Source: Oceanospirillum linum (GTDB lineage Bacteria; Pseudomonadota; Gammaproteobacteria; Pseudomonadales; Halomonadaceae). From it: DNA of 64,000 bases. The notes under the pieces were generated by a model. It was not told where the DNA came from. It searched no databases and was given only the letters and a program-made list of their open reading frames with translations. The stretch spans positions 1 through 64,000 of the forward strand of contig NZ_MTSD02000002.1 in the NCBI RefSeq assembly GCF_001995095.2, written 5' to 3'. Shown one piece after another: positions 43,000 through 52,617 of the stretch (positions within the stretch are counted from its first letter, which is position 1; each line of letters opens with the position of its first letter). Both the position numbers and the translations under genes were made by a program.

Positions 43000-45900
43000 T
43001 CACACCACATTCATTTTAGGATGTGGCTTATACGGTATACGGAAGAACATGGCGTAAAACACAGGTACTGCAATCAATGTCAGCAAGGTAGCAAAGCCAA
43101 GTCCAAAGGAGATCACCACCGCCATACCTTCAAAAAAGGCATCAAACAGCAGAGGTACCATCCCAAGAATAGTCGTAATGGCAGCCATACAGACCGGTCG
43201 TACACGGCTAACCGCCGAATGAAAGACCGCTTCATAGGGGTCAACACCTTTGGAAAGCTCATAGTTGATCTGATCGAGCAGTACAATACCGTTCTTAACG
43301 ATCATACCGGAAAGACTCAGGAAACCTAAAAGCGCCATGAAACTAAAGGCGGCATCCATGATTAAAAGACCCTGCGATACACCGATCAGTGCCAGTGGAA
43401 CACAAAGCCAAATGACAATGGAGGCTTTAAACGAGTTAAATAACAGCACAGTGATAATGAACATAAACAGGTAGCCCATAGGTAAAGAGCTGAAAATGTT
43501 TTGCTGTGCATCACGGGAGTTCTCATACTCTCCTCCCCATTCCAGACTATATCCCCGCGGCAACTCAATCGCTTCAACCTGAGGCCGAATACGCCGGAAG
43601 ACAGAGTCTGTAGTCTCGGTCCCCATAATCAGCGGATCACCCATCACGGTGATGGAACGCTTACGGTTCCTGCGCTCAATAATAGGGTCTTCCCAAACGA
43701 CTTTAAAGTCGGAAACCAGGCTGCTCAACGGTACATAGTTTTTAGTTGCCTGACTATAAACCTGAAGATCATGCATCTGATCAATCGTCAGACGCTCCTG
43801 GGCCGGAGGCTGCATAATAATCGGGATCTGGCGTGTCCCTTCACGATAAACACCGACCTGCGCTCCTGAGAAGTTCATCAACAGAACACGGTCAATATCT
43901 TTCTTGGTAATCCCTAAACGTCGGGCATGGGACTCATCAAATACCGGGCGCAGTACTTTGACTCGCTGACGCCAGTTATCTTTTATACCCTCAATGCCAC
44001 CATCTTCAGCAAAAATCGTTTTTGCTTTTACAGAAAGTTGGCGAAGGACTTCCGGATCTGGTCCAATAAAGCGCGCTTCCAGTTTAGAGCCACTTGCGGG
44101 GCCTAACATTAGCCGCTCCAGCTTGAAATCCAGATCACTGTGGTTGGCTTTCAGGTACTCGTGTACGCTGGCAATCATATCGGGAATATCCCCGCCATTC
44201 TTTGCACGGACCACAATCTGACTATAACTGGTATTCGCTTGCGCCACGGAATACGTTAGCATAAAGCGCAACATGCCTTGCCCTGTTGTAGAGGACGCGT
44301 AGAGAACGCGGTCGTCTTTCAGGATAAAGTTCTGCACATCCTGAACCCGATCATAGGTATCACTGATATGGCTTCCTTCCGGCATCTCCATCGTGACGAA
44401 GAACAAGGGTGTCGTTGATGGAGGGAAAAACGCCTGCTTAACGAACTGGAATGCCCAACCAGCAGTCATCAGCGAAGCCACGAGAACCAGAACCGTTGTT
44501 TTACGGTAGTGAAGTGCCCGGGACAGCAGCCATTTATAACCTGTAAACAAAATACCCTTGTATGGGTCTTCCAGCTCATGATCCTCTTTTACTTCTTCTT
44601 TGAAGAACAGATCGCAGAAGAACGGCGTTAAAGTAATCGCCGTAATCCAGCTCAGGAACAATGAAATCAGTAAGACCTGGAACAGAGAACCAACAAATTC
44701 ACCGACTGAATCCGGCGATAAACCAATAGGAGCAAAAGCTACAATAGCAATAATCGTAGCACCGAGAAGAGGCCACTTAGTTTGCTTAACAACATCCTCT
44801 GCAGCCTTGAGTTTGCTATGCCCGCGTTTCAGGCCAATCAGAACGCCCTCGGTGACAACAATGGCATTATCAACCAGCATACCCAAAGCGATAATAAGCC
44901 CGCCCAGTGAGATACGCTGGAGATTAATCCCCAAATACTGCATCACGATGAAGGTTCCCAGAATGGTCAGTAAAAGAATCAAACCAATCAGAATACCTGA
45001 GCGAACCCCCATAAAGACCAGTAACACCAGGATCACAATCCCGACGGCTTCAAACAGATTGAGCAGGAAAGAACTGACCGACTTATCCACCTCATGGGAC
45101 TGGAAATAGATAGTATTCAGCTCAATACCAGCAGGCTGCTGATATTTTAGCTCTTCAATCCGTGCTTCAAGGCTTTTACCAATATCAACCACGTTGACAC
45201 CGGAGGCAAAAGATACGCCCAACAGGAGAGCCCGCTGACCATTAAAATCAACTTTATGACTGGCTGGATCTTTATAGCCACGGCGAACGTCTGCCACATC
45301 ACTCAGGTAGACTGTGTCGCCGGTCGCTGAAGGTAGCAGCAGGTTTTCCAGGGCAGAAATATCTTCAAACTCACCGGTCGTACTGATCCGGATATACTCA
45401 CTACCTACTTTCACCCGCCCCGCATTAGAAACCGTATTCTGGCTGCTCAGCAGCTGGTCAAGCTGAGTAACCGTAATACCCAGTGCCGATAAGCGGGCCC
45501 TGGATATCTCGATAAAGATCTGCTCCTGCTGCTGGCCGGCGATGGCAACTTTACTGACACCATCAACTAACACCAGGTCACGGCGAAGAAAGTCAACATA
45601 GGACTTCAGGTCATTGTATCGGTAGCCCTCTCCGGTAACCGCCAATAAAACACCATATACATCCCCAAAATCATCCACGACATTAGGCCCAGAAGTTCCC
45701 TTGGGCAGAGATGGAGAAAGATCCCGCATTTTCTTGCGCAGTTCATCCCAAATCTGATTCAGTTCTTTACCGCGATAGGTGTCCTTAACGGTTAGCTGAA
45801 CTTTGGAATAACCGGCTTTACTGGTTGATACCAGCTTGTCAACATAGGGAAGATTCTGAATCGCCTGTTCGATAGGATATGTCACCTCCTCTTCCACCTG

Positions 45901-46071
45901 CTCCGGTGTCGCTCCGGGGTAATAGGTGATGATAAGAGCATCCTTAATGGTGAATTCAGGGTCTTCCAGCTGGCCCAGCTTGGCAAAAGAGATGACACCT
46001 CCAATCAGAAGTATCAGAGTGATCATCCAGCTTGAAACTTTTTTCTCGATAAAATATTTGGCGATACTCAC
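43000..46071 (-). CDS. RND efflux transporter, inner membrane pump
   Basis: A 1023-aa AcrB/HAE-type proton-driven pump. Start GTG (SIAKYFIEKKVSSWMITLIL, first membrane helix), with a large periplasmic loop, GLIIALGMLVDNAIVVTEGV (family motif with proton-relay Asp), and in the second half GFLSLSGMIVKNGIVLLDQI and ITTILGMVPLLFDAFFEGMA. Cotranscribed with the adaptor gene (3-bp gap); the outer membrane channel is not encoded nearby. Substrate cannot be predicted. Confidence 0.93.
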   Translation of the reverse strand: MSIAKYFIEKKVSSWMITLILLIGGVISFAKLGQLEDPEFTIKDALIITYYPGATPEQVEEEVTYPIEQAIQNLPYVDKLVSTSKAGYSKVQLTVKDTYRGKELNQIWDELRKKMRDLSPSLPKGTSGPNVVDDFGDVYGVLLAVTGEGYRYNDLKSYVDFLRRDLVLVDGVSKVAIAGQQQEQIFIEISRARLSALGITVTQLDQLLSSQNTVSNAGRVKVGSEYIRISTTGEFEDISALENLLLPSATGDTVYLSDVADVRRGYKDPASHKVDFNGQRALLLGVSFASGVNVVDIGKSLEARIEELKYQQPAGIELNTIYFQSHEVDKSVSSFLLNLFEAVGIVILVLLVFMGVRSGILIGLILLLTILGTFIVMQYLGINLQRISLGGLIIALGMLVDNAIVVTEGVLIGLKRGHSKLKAAEDVVKQTKWPLLGATIIAIVAFAPIGLSPDSVGEFVGSLFQVLLISLFLSWITAITLTPFFCDLFFKEEVKEDHELEDPYKGILFTGYKWLLSRALHYRKTTVLVLVASLMTAGWAFQFVKQAFFPPSTTPLFFVTMEMPEGSHISDTYDRVQDVQNFILKDDRVLYASSTTGQGMLRFMLTYSVAQANTSYSQIVVRAKNGGDIPDMIASVHEYLKANHSDLDFKLERLMLGPASGSKLEARFIGPDPEVLRQLSVKAKTIFAEDGGIEGIKDNWRQRVKVLRPVFDESHARRLGITKKDIDRVLLMNFSGAQVGVYREGTRQIPIIMQPPAQERLTIDQMHDLQVYSQATKNYVPLSSLVSDFKVVWEDPIIERRNRKRSITVMGDPLIMGTETTDSVFRRIRPQVEAIELPRGYSLEWGGEYENSRDAQQNIFSSLPMGYLFMFIITVLLFNSFKASIVIWLCVPLALIGVSQGLLIMDAAFSFMALLGFLSLSGMIVKNGIVLLDQINYELSKGVDPYEAVFHSAVSRVRPVCMAAITTILGMVPLLFDAFFEGMAVVISFGLGFATLLTLIAVPVFYAMFFRIPYKPHPKMNVV

Positions 46072-46074
46072 AAT

Positions 46075-47178
46075 TTACAGCCCCCGCTCTTTAACCCAGG
46101 GGCGCACTTCCATGCCCTCTTTAATAGCATGAGCACCAGCAGCGACAATTTGCTCACCTTCTTTCAGCCCTGTCGTTACCTGAATCATATTGCCTTGTAA
46201 TTCACCGATAGTGACAGCGCGTTTGCTGATCAGATGATTTTCCGGGTTATAGACCCAAACAGAGCGCTCTTCACTGTCTGCCGGCTTCGACTCATCCATA
46301 AAAACAGCCTCTACGGGAACAAGCCAGAAAGCAGGGTCCCCCAGCATCTCATTAACATTCACCTGAACCTCAGCAGTCATACCGGGCAGAAGGGTCACAG
46401 ACTCAGGGTCCGGGCGCGGCATGGTCAGAATGACATCATACCCCTTAGTGCTGGGGTCAGGGTTCGTGCTATGTTCTTTATAACGTGCTTCAAACACTTT
46501 GCCCGGAACACTTTCAACCACTACCTTAGGCAGATAGCTGGTATTGTCTTTCCGGATGCGGGCCACAAGGTCTTCCGGTACCTGAAAGCGCACATCAATC
46601 GTTTCTGCATTTTCCAGTTTGACAATAGGAGCTGTTGCACTGACAAACTCGTAGTTATCAGCATAAACCCTGGCAATCACACCATCGTAAGGTGCCTTAA
46701 TTTTACTGTATGCCAGCTGATTCTGCGCCTGTTCCAGGGCAGTCTCAGCCTGATCCATAGAGGTCTTTACCTCATCGAGCTGGGATTGAGTTGCAGCCTT
46801 TTGCACCACCATGGCACGTATCCGTTCATACTGTAATCTGGCCAGATCATAAGCAGTCTGACGCTGCTTGACGTTGAGCAGAAAATCCTGATCATCCAGT
46901 GCAGCCAGTACCTGGCCCTTAACAACAGTTTCCCCTTCGGTCACCGGAAGCTGTTCCAGTTCTCCGGAGACGCGAAAAGCCAGATCAGTTTCCTGACTGG
47001 CTACAAACTCTGCCGGGAAATAACGAACCGAAACACTTTGATGGCCTATCGAAGCCAGCTTAACAGGCCGGATAACATCCTGAGCCGCCGTGTTAATCTC
47101 CTCCTCCTGACAGCCTGTAAGCAATAGGGTTGATGTGAGTGCACAAGCGATCACAAATAAACGTGATTGAGCAGGCAT
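46075..47178 (-). CDS. RND efflux periplasmic adaptor lipoprotein
   Basis: A 367-aa membrane fusion protein. Lipobox LLTGCQEE at about residues 19-25 indicates a lipid-anchored form. Lipoyl-type blocks (GELEQLPVTEGETVVKGQVLAALDDQDF and YSKIKAPYDGVIARVYADNYEFV) bracket a coiled-coil hairpin of heptad-like Ala/Gln/Glu. GAGGAAT precedes ATG 47178. It is the first gene of the pump operon. Confidence 0.92.
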   Translation of the reverse strand: MPAQSRLFVIACALTSTLLLTGCQEEEINTAAQDVIRPVKLASIGHQSVSVRYFPAEFVASQETDLAFRVSGELEQLPVTEGETVVKGQVLAALDDQDFLLNVKQRQTAYDLARLQYERIRAMVVQKAATQSQLDEVKTSMDQAETALEQAQNQLAYSKIKAPYDGVIARVYADNYEFVSATAPIVKLENAETIDVRFQVPEDLVARIRKDNTSYLPKVVVESVPGKVFEARYKEHSTNPDPSTKGYDVILTMPRPDPESVTLLPGMTAEVQVNVNEMLGDPAFWLVPVEAVFMDESKPADSEERSVWVYNPENHLISKRAVTIGELQGNMIQVTTGLKEGEQIVAAGAHAIKEGMEVRPWVKERGL

Positions 47179-47465
47179 CAGTTTAATTCCTCGGGTTTGG
47201 GGTCAAAAAAAGTTAGGTCAGTTTATAGACAGTTATCTATCCGCCTGACAGATGCAGAACAAGAGTCTTAACATGCATCCACAGGATAAATATTGGGCTG
47301 AGAATACTAGAGTAAATATGTCTGGTATGACATGTTAATTATTCATCAAATTAAAACAACTGATTAACAGCCTGCCCGTGGCGATAAAAAACCGGAAAAC
47401 AAGCCGTTACAACCCAAAAACTAAAGAGGGAAATCCTTCTGGTCAGAATATGGAGCAGTAATATG
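47179..47465. other. Intergenic region upstream of RND operon
   Basis: About 290 bp, AT-rich, likely carrying the promoter of the efflux operon. No regulator gene, clear dyad or RNA structure recognised. Confidence 0.4.
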
Positions 47466-47500
47466 AAAAAAGGCCTCCAACTGTATATGGAAGCCCTTTT
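47466..47500 (-). terminator. Terminator after C39-like lipoprotein gene
   Basis: Stem GGCTTCCA / TGGAGGCC with one mismatch and an 8-nt loop, followed on the minus strand by six T. It lies 28 bp after the gene end. Confidence 0.7.
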
Positions 47501-47527
47501 ATGAGCGCCGGTTTATCAGAGGGTATA

Positions 47528-48610
47528 TCAGAAACCTTCAACCAGCTGAGGACATGTGAGCTGAGGGCATAACGTGTCACCATCCGGGCGATCTGTTTTA
47601 GCCAGAATATCCTGCAGACTCTGCTGAATACTGAGATCATCCGGTGATAATGTAACCGCGCACTGAACCGCCTGAAAAGCGCTGCTATAGCATTGTCTCG
47701 CCTGCTGAATATAAGCAATTCTGTTCCACAGTTCACCTGACCGGCTCAGAGATGGGCTATCGAGTAAAATATCCGAAGCTGAATCAAGCAAGCCAGACTG
47801 AAAATAAGCATTGGAGAGTGCCTGACGCATAGCATCTGATTCCGGCCACAGTGCTATACCCTGCTCCAGCGCCTTTTGTGCTGAAACACTTAATCCAATA
47901 TCTGCAAGGTCGAGACTGGCGGCGAGGTAGTCTTTCGGGGCTGCTGCAACCGGAGTCTGACCCGGCTCCAGAAAGAGATAAGCCCAACCACCGGAGCGCC
48001 CCCAGGAGGTTGCAAAGGTTTGCATGTCGATAGACTCAGTCCCTGCTATCTCAGAGCTTAACGTCAGCTCCTGCCGGTCAAGATTATAACCCGTAAGGAC
48101 AGAAAAATAATCCCGGGATTCTGAGCTTGCCATTGGATGGCTTAATACAAGAACAGGAAACCCTGCTTCAACCTGAAGCAGAAGATGGGCCAGATCAGGC
48201 TTAAGTTTGTAGGCTAACAGCCCGAGGCCACGACCGGCATTGACTACAGCAACAGAGGATGTCCCCTTCTGTCCTGATGAATAGCAGTCCAGTCCCGGCA
48301 GATCTGATGGCTGAACAAAATAGCTCTTATCATGAATCATTGCAGCTAATGCCGCGAACCCACAGGTGTGTTGATCCTGGTGGGAAACCTGAACGCCCTT
48401 TAGCTCGGCCTGGCGTGTCAGAGGAAGTGGAAGTCTCTGATCAGCAGTGGCGTCCCTGTCAATATCCCTGATGCTGTGCGCTTCATTGCTAATGATTTTA
48501 GGCTGACTGCAACCTGCAATAGCCACCAGAAGAACAAGCAAACCTCTGGTGGCCAGACTGGGCCGTTTTAACAGAAAAGTAACTAATGATGTTACAGCTG
48601 GAATGAACAT
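47528..48610 (-). CDS. PA2778-like C39-type cysteine peptidase lipoprotein with TPR
   Basis: A 360-aa lipoprotein (lipobox AIAGCS near residue 35). Residues 60-230 resemble C39-like papain-fold peptidases of the PA2778 type, with the nucleophile in HTCGFAALAA. The position where family members carry the catalytic His (usually WHY before AVVVGY) reads RDYFSVLTGYN, so the His seems to be replaced. The C-terminal ~120 residues have tetratricopeptide-like helices (ALEQGIALWPESDAMRQALSNAYF). No PA2779-type partner gene is adjacent. Catalytic activity is therefore doubtful. Confidence 0.72.
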   Translation of the reverse strand: MFIPAVTSLVTFLLKRPSLATRGLLVLLVAIAGCSQPKIISNEAHSIRDIDRDATADQRLPLPLTRQAELKGVQVSHQDQHTCGFAALAAMIHDKSYFVQPSDLPGLDCYSSGQKGTSSVAVVNAGRGLGLLAYKLKPDLAHLLLQVEAGFPVLVLSHPMASSESRDYFSVLTGYNLDRQELTLSSEIAGTESIDMQTFATSWGRSGGWAYLFLEPGQTPVAAAPKDYLAASLDLADIGLSVSAQKALEQGIALWPESDAMRQALSNAYFQSGLLDSASDILLDSPSLSRSGELWNRIAYIQQARQCYSSAFQAVQCAVTLSPDDLSIQQSLQDILAKTDRPDGDTLCPQLTCPQLVEGF

Positions 48611-48762
48611 AACAAAGATTCTTTATTAAGCGTCATGGATATGACCGTCAGGAGCACAGCCATTGCAAACCGCGCCCGCAAGACGACTGTTTTATCGCAT
48701 ATATAAAAACCAAAACAGATCTCTTTAAGGCCAGCATTTTCGGTGTACTCAGAGTGATCTAA

Positions 48763-51700
48763 TCAAGCGCCAGAGCGGAAACACTCATCCAACACACTAA
48801 TACCAAGACCGGCTTTTTTATTAACTCGAATCTGAACCGGAATACGCTCCTTCATCGCACTAATATGACTGATCACACCAATCATCTTTCCGCTGGCGTT
48901 TAAATTATCCAGCGCATTCAGTGCCATCTCCAGGGTATCGCTGTCGAGTGTACCAAAGCCTTCATCAAGAAAAAGTGAATCAATACGCACTTTATGACTG
49001 ACAAGATCTGACAAAGCCAAGGCAAGAGCCAGGCTCACCAGAAAACTCTCTCCGCCGGAAAGTGTGCGAGTGTCACGCACCGCATCAGCCTGCCAGGTGT
49101 CGAGAATTTCTATTTCAAGCTCAGAATTGACTTTGCGTCTTAGCTGGTAGCGGTCATGCAGTTGTAATAGCTGTCGATTCGCCAGTTCAACCAGATACTC
49201 AAGTGTTAACCCTTGAGCAAAGCGGCGGAACTTATCGCCATTGGCGGAACCAAGCATCTGATTCATCTGGGCCCACAGGTCAGCTTGCTGCTGTTGCCTG
49301 TCGATCTCCTCAGCGAGAGATTTCACCCCTTCCCGTCGCTGCTGATCCTGCTTTAGAACCTGCTTCTGCTCCGTGATTTCAGTCTTAAGTGCTTCGATCT
49401 CCTGTTCATGCTCCGTAAGACTGCGCTCTAAAGCCGGGATCTTTCTGAGTGCCATATTGACGGACTTAGACGATAAGGTCTCCTGAAGGCTCAACCAGAC
49501 GGAATCATCAGATGGCACACATCCCGCATCCTGAAACTCTGAAGCGACCGAGGCGACAAATTGCTCCAGCGATTCTCTGTTAACTTTCAGGGTCACTTCC
49601 GCATCGCGAAGTGCTTCATCCAGCTCTGTTTTCAGAACTTGCCAGCCTTCATACTCCGCGGAATCCGGCACAGCCTGTTCAAAGGCCTTTTGTGTTTTGA
49701 AGGGGCTGGCTGCTAAAGTGTTCTGCCAGCTTTCATCCGCCGCTTTTAGCTTATCGCCTGCCTCCTGACAGTAAGACGTTTGCTGACTCAGCCGGGCCTT
49801 CAGTTCATCGGACTTCTCTTTTTGCTGGGTAAACTGAATCCGCATCTGTTCAAGGTGCCTTTCAGAATGCTCCAACTGCGCTCTCAAACGCATACGCTCC
49901 TCATCAAGGCTCGCACTGCCGAATGACAGATGACGCTCCTCTTTCAGAGATTGCCAGCTCTTTTGCAACGCTCCAAGCTGTTCTTTTATCAACTGGCAAC
50001 GTTTTTCCTGCTCTTCAGCCTGCACCTGCAGATTATTAAGTTGCAACTGTAATTCACGCTGCTTCTGATCCGCTTGTCGCTGGTTTTCCGTCGCCTGCTG
50101 CCATTCGTTCATCTGCATACGAAGCTGATCCAGCAAGGTATGCTGCTGTTCCAGTTCCGGCAGCGCCTCATTTAAGCCTATCTGACGCAAGCTTTGAACC
50201 AACATCTGTTCGAGGCTGATAACCTGCTGTTCAAGTTTGATACGATCAGCTTTGCACTGCTCTTTTTGGGCAAGAAAACGCTCAAGCTGGCGTTGTAGCT
50301 GATGGATCTGTTTCTGAGCATCCTGATTGCCGGTTTCCCGCTCATGAAGCTTTTGCTGAATCTGCCAGATCTTCTGTTTCAGAAACTCACGTTCATCGAT
50401 ACAGGTCTGAACAGATTGACTTGCGGCCTTGAGGATATGAACGCCCTGAGCTGCGAATTCAGTCGGGAGTCCCGGTAGCGCTACGGGCTGCCTGAAATAC
50501 TGAATCAGCTTATCAAGAAGCTCATTCAGATTTCCCGTCGATTGATTTAAAAGTGATTTTTCTATACCAGATACCCGGTTACAAACACTCTGACAGGTCT
50601 GTTGCCACTCCGTTTCGGTTTGCTGCAGACTTTGCTGCTTCTGTCGCTGGTCTTGCTGCAACGATTCAATCCGTACCTTGAGCTGGTCAATCTGGTTGCT
50701 CAGCTGCTCCCCTTTTTTTCGGGTCTGCTCCAGCTGATCCCGCATGCTATGCAGCCGTGTCTCGGTCTGACTTAACTCAATGGCCCGATATTCATTAATT
50801 CCGGGATGATCATGAGAACCACACAACGGGCAGGCCTCATCGGGTTGCAAACGATTGCGGGCATCCTCCAGGGCAGCAATCTGACGCTCACGCTCGAGCA
50901 ATTTTTCAAGATCCTGAAGATGGGCATTCAGCTTTTTGTATTCATCCCGAAGTGGCGTGCGCTCTTTATCTAAAGAGTCGGCTTGCTCTTCGTAACGATT
51001 GATCTCCTGCCCTTGCTGATGTAACTGTTCGGCGAGTTTCAGATATTCCTGCTGATAATAGGCCAGCTGCTGGACAGGCTCCGGGAGCTGGTAAAGCTCA
51101 TTCAGAAGTGAACGGGCCAGCTCATCATTTTGCAGAGGGTGTTGCTGAAGCTGCTGCTCAAGGGGAGATAATTGTTGAGTAAGGGTAGTTCGTTCGGCTT
51201 CAAAGCCCTTGGTTTGCTGCTCCAGAGGCTGGAGGTGTTCACCAATCTCCTGCAGCTGCTGGTCCGCATTTTTTTCCTGATCAGCGAGACGCAGGATCTC
51301 CTGATGATGTTCCAACCGGCGTTTAAACTGCTCTGTTATTGTCGGCAAGTTCTCAGACAGTATGCCGCAATGGGCATTATTCTGCAGCCACTGCTGGTTT
51401 TGCAGTAAATAGTGTTGCTGCTGATTAAGATCTGAAGCCAGCTGCTGTTTCTTGTCCTTATAGGACAGAAGCTGTTTCTCTTCAGGCTCAAGCAAGCGTT
51501 GCTGCTCTGCTATCTGAGATTCAAACTGACGAATCTTTTCATCCAGTGGCGCGAGTTCTTCATTCAGGCGCTTTTCTGCTTCCGCTTTGTTAACTTTATC
51601 TGCTTTGAGGGCCGTATTCGCAGTATTGAAACGATGTTCAGCTTTTTGACGCTCAGCATCCTGACGCTGATGGGCCGCGTAAAGCTCTGTCTTGCGTTGT

Positions 51701-52617
51701 TCAGCCTCTGCTCTGACCTGATCCAGCTCCTGGACCTTCTGATACTGAGCCAGAATTTTTTGTGCAGGGCCAGCTTTATCAAGGGCACTAAGAACTTCTT
51801 TGTGAGTTTTAAAAGCAGACTGAGCGACTTTCAGCTCGGATTCCGCTTGTTCGCTTTTATGCCAGAGGGTTTCCAGCTGTTTAAAGGCGCTCAGCTCTTC
51901 ATTAAGACGTTTCCGGGCTGGTAAAGCATCCTGAAGGGCCGCTTCCTTAGCAGCCAGAACAGCTTCACATTCGCTGATCTGATCTGGGGTGAGTAGCTCA
52001 ACACCTTCCAGCCGATATTTGAGTTGCGTAACCACATCCTGCTCTTCTCTGTGGCGCTGAAAGACCCGCTCGGATATCTGTCCATAGACTTCGGTACCGG
52101 TCAGCTTTTCCAGCAATCCGGCGCGTTCGCTTCCACTGGCATTAAGAAAGGCCGCAAACTGCCCCTGTGATAACAGCATAGACTTAGTGAAGCGATTGAA
52201 ATCAAGGCCGGTCAGTGTTTCGATAAGGCGTTTTTTATCGGTGGTTTTACTGGCTAGGATACGGCCCTCGCCATCAGCAAGCTCCACTGTCGGTGCCTGC
52301 AGGCGTTGCGTTCTGGCGGCTTTGCGTTGAGCCCAAAATGCCCGATACCGCTCACCATTGATGGCAAATTCAACTTCTGCCAAACAGTCCTGAGTATGGT
52401 GGGTCATTAACTGATTGTCGGAGCCGGAAACCTGCAAGCGAGGAGTTTCATGGTAAAGCGCCAGACAGATAGCATCCAATAGGGTTGTTTTGCCGGCTCC
52501 GGTCGCCCCTACAATGGCAAAAATAGCACTACTGTCGAAGGGCTCCTGTGTAAAATCAATTTTCCACTCCCCTTTCAGGGCATTCAGATTTTTTAACCGG
52601 ACGGTCAGAATTTTCAC
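48763..52617 (-). CDS. sbcC: SbcC, nuclease complex SbcCD ATPase subunit
   Basis: A 1284-aa SMC-like ATPase (Rad50 family) that with SbcD cleaves hairpins and protein-blocked DNA ends. Walker A GATGAGKTT is at residues 37-45, two long Gln/Glu-rich coiled coils flank the zinc hook ACPLCG near residue 597, and the C-terminal ATPase half has LSGGESFLVSLALAL and LFLDEGFGTLDSD. I chose GTG 52617, whose codon overlaps the sbcD stop (GTGA, 52614-52617) and places the conserved start KILTVRLKNLNAL at residue 2. Confidence 0.94.
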   Translation of the reverse strand: MKILTVRLKNLNALKGEWKIDFTQEPFDSSAIFAIVGATGAGKTTLLDAICLALYHETPRLQVSGSDNQLMTHHTQDCLAEVEFAINGERYRAFWAQRKAARTQRLQAPTVELADGEGRILASKTTDKKRLIETLTGLDFNRFTKSMLLSQGQFAAFLNASGSERAGLLEKLTGTEVYGQISERVFQRHREEQDVVTQLKYRLEGVELLTPDQISECEAVLAAKEAALQDALPARKRLNEELSAFKQLETLWHKSEQAESELKVAQSAFKTHKEVLSALDKAGPAQKILAQYQKVQELDQVRAEAEQRKTELYAAHQRQDAERQKAEHRFNTANTALKADKVNKAEAEKRLNEELAPLDEKIRQFESQIAEQQRLLEPEEKQLLSYKDKKQQLASDLNQQQHYLLQNQQWLQNNAHCGILSENLPTITEQFKRRLEHHQEILRLADQEKNADQQLQEIGEHLQPLEQQTKGFEAERTTLTQQLSPLEQQLQQHPLQNDELARSLLNELYQLPEPVQQLAYYQQEYLKLAEQLHQQGQEINRYEEQADSLDKERTPLRDEYKKLNAHLQDLEKLLERERQIAALEDARNRLQPDEACPLCGSHDHPGINEYRAIELSQTETRLHSMRDQLEQTRKKGEQLSNQIDQLKVRIESLQQDQRQKQQSLQQTETEWQQTCQSVCNRVSGIEKSLLNQSTGNLNELLDKLIQYFRQPVALPGLPTEFAAQGVHILKAASQSVQTCIDEREFLKQKIWQIQQKLHERETGNQDAQKQIHQLQRQLERFLAQKEQCKADRIKLEQQVISLEQMLVQSLRQIGLNEALPELEQQHTLLDQLRMQMNEWQQATENQRQADQKQRELQLQLNNLQVQAEEQEKRCQLIKEQLGALQKSWQSLKEERHLSFGSASLDEERMRLRAQLEHSERHLEQMRIQFTQQKEKSDELKARLSQQTSYCQEAGDKLKAADESWQNTLAASPFKTQKAFEQAVPDSAEYEGWQVLKTELDEALRDAEVTLKVNRESLEQFVASVASEFQDAGCVPSDDSVWLSLQETLSSKSVNMALRKIPALERSLTEHEQEIEALKTEITEQKQVLKQDQQRREGVKSLAEEIDRQQQQADLWAQMNQMLGSANGDKFRRFAQGLTLEYLVELANRQLLQLHDRYQLRRKVNSELEIEILDTWQADAVRDTRTLSGGESFLVSLALALALSDLVSHKVRIDSLFLDEGFGTLDSDTLEMALNALDNLNASGKMIGVISHISAMKERIPVQIRVNKKAGLGISVLDECFRSGA

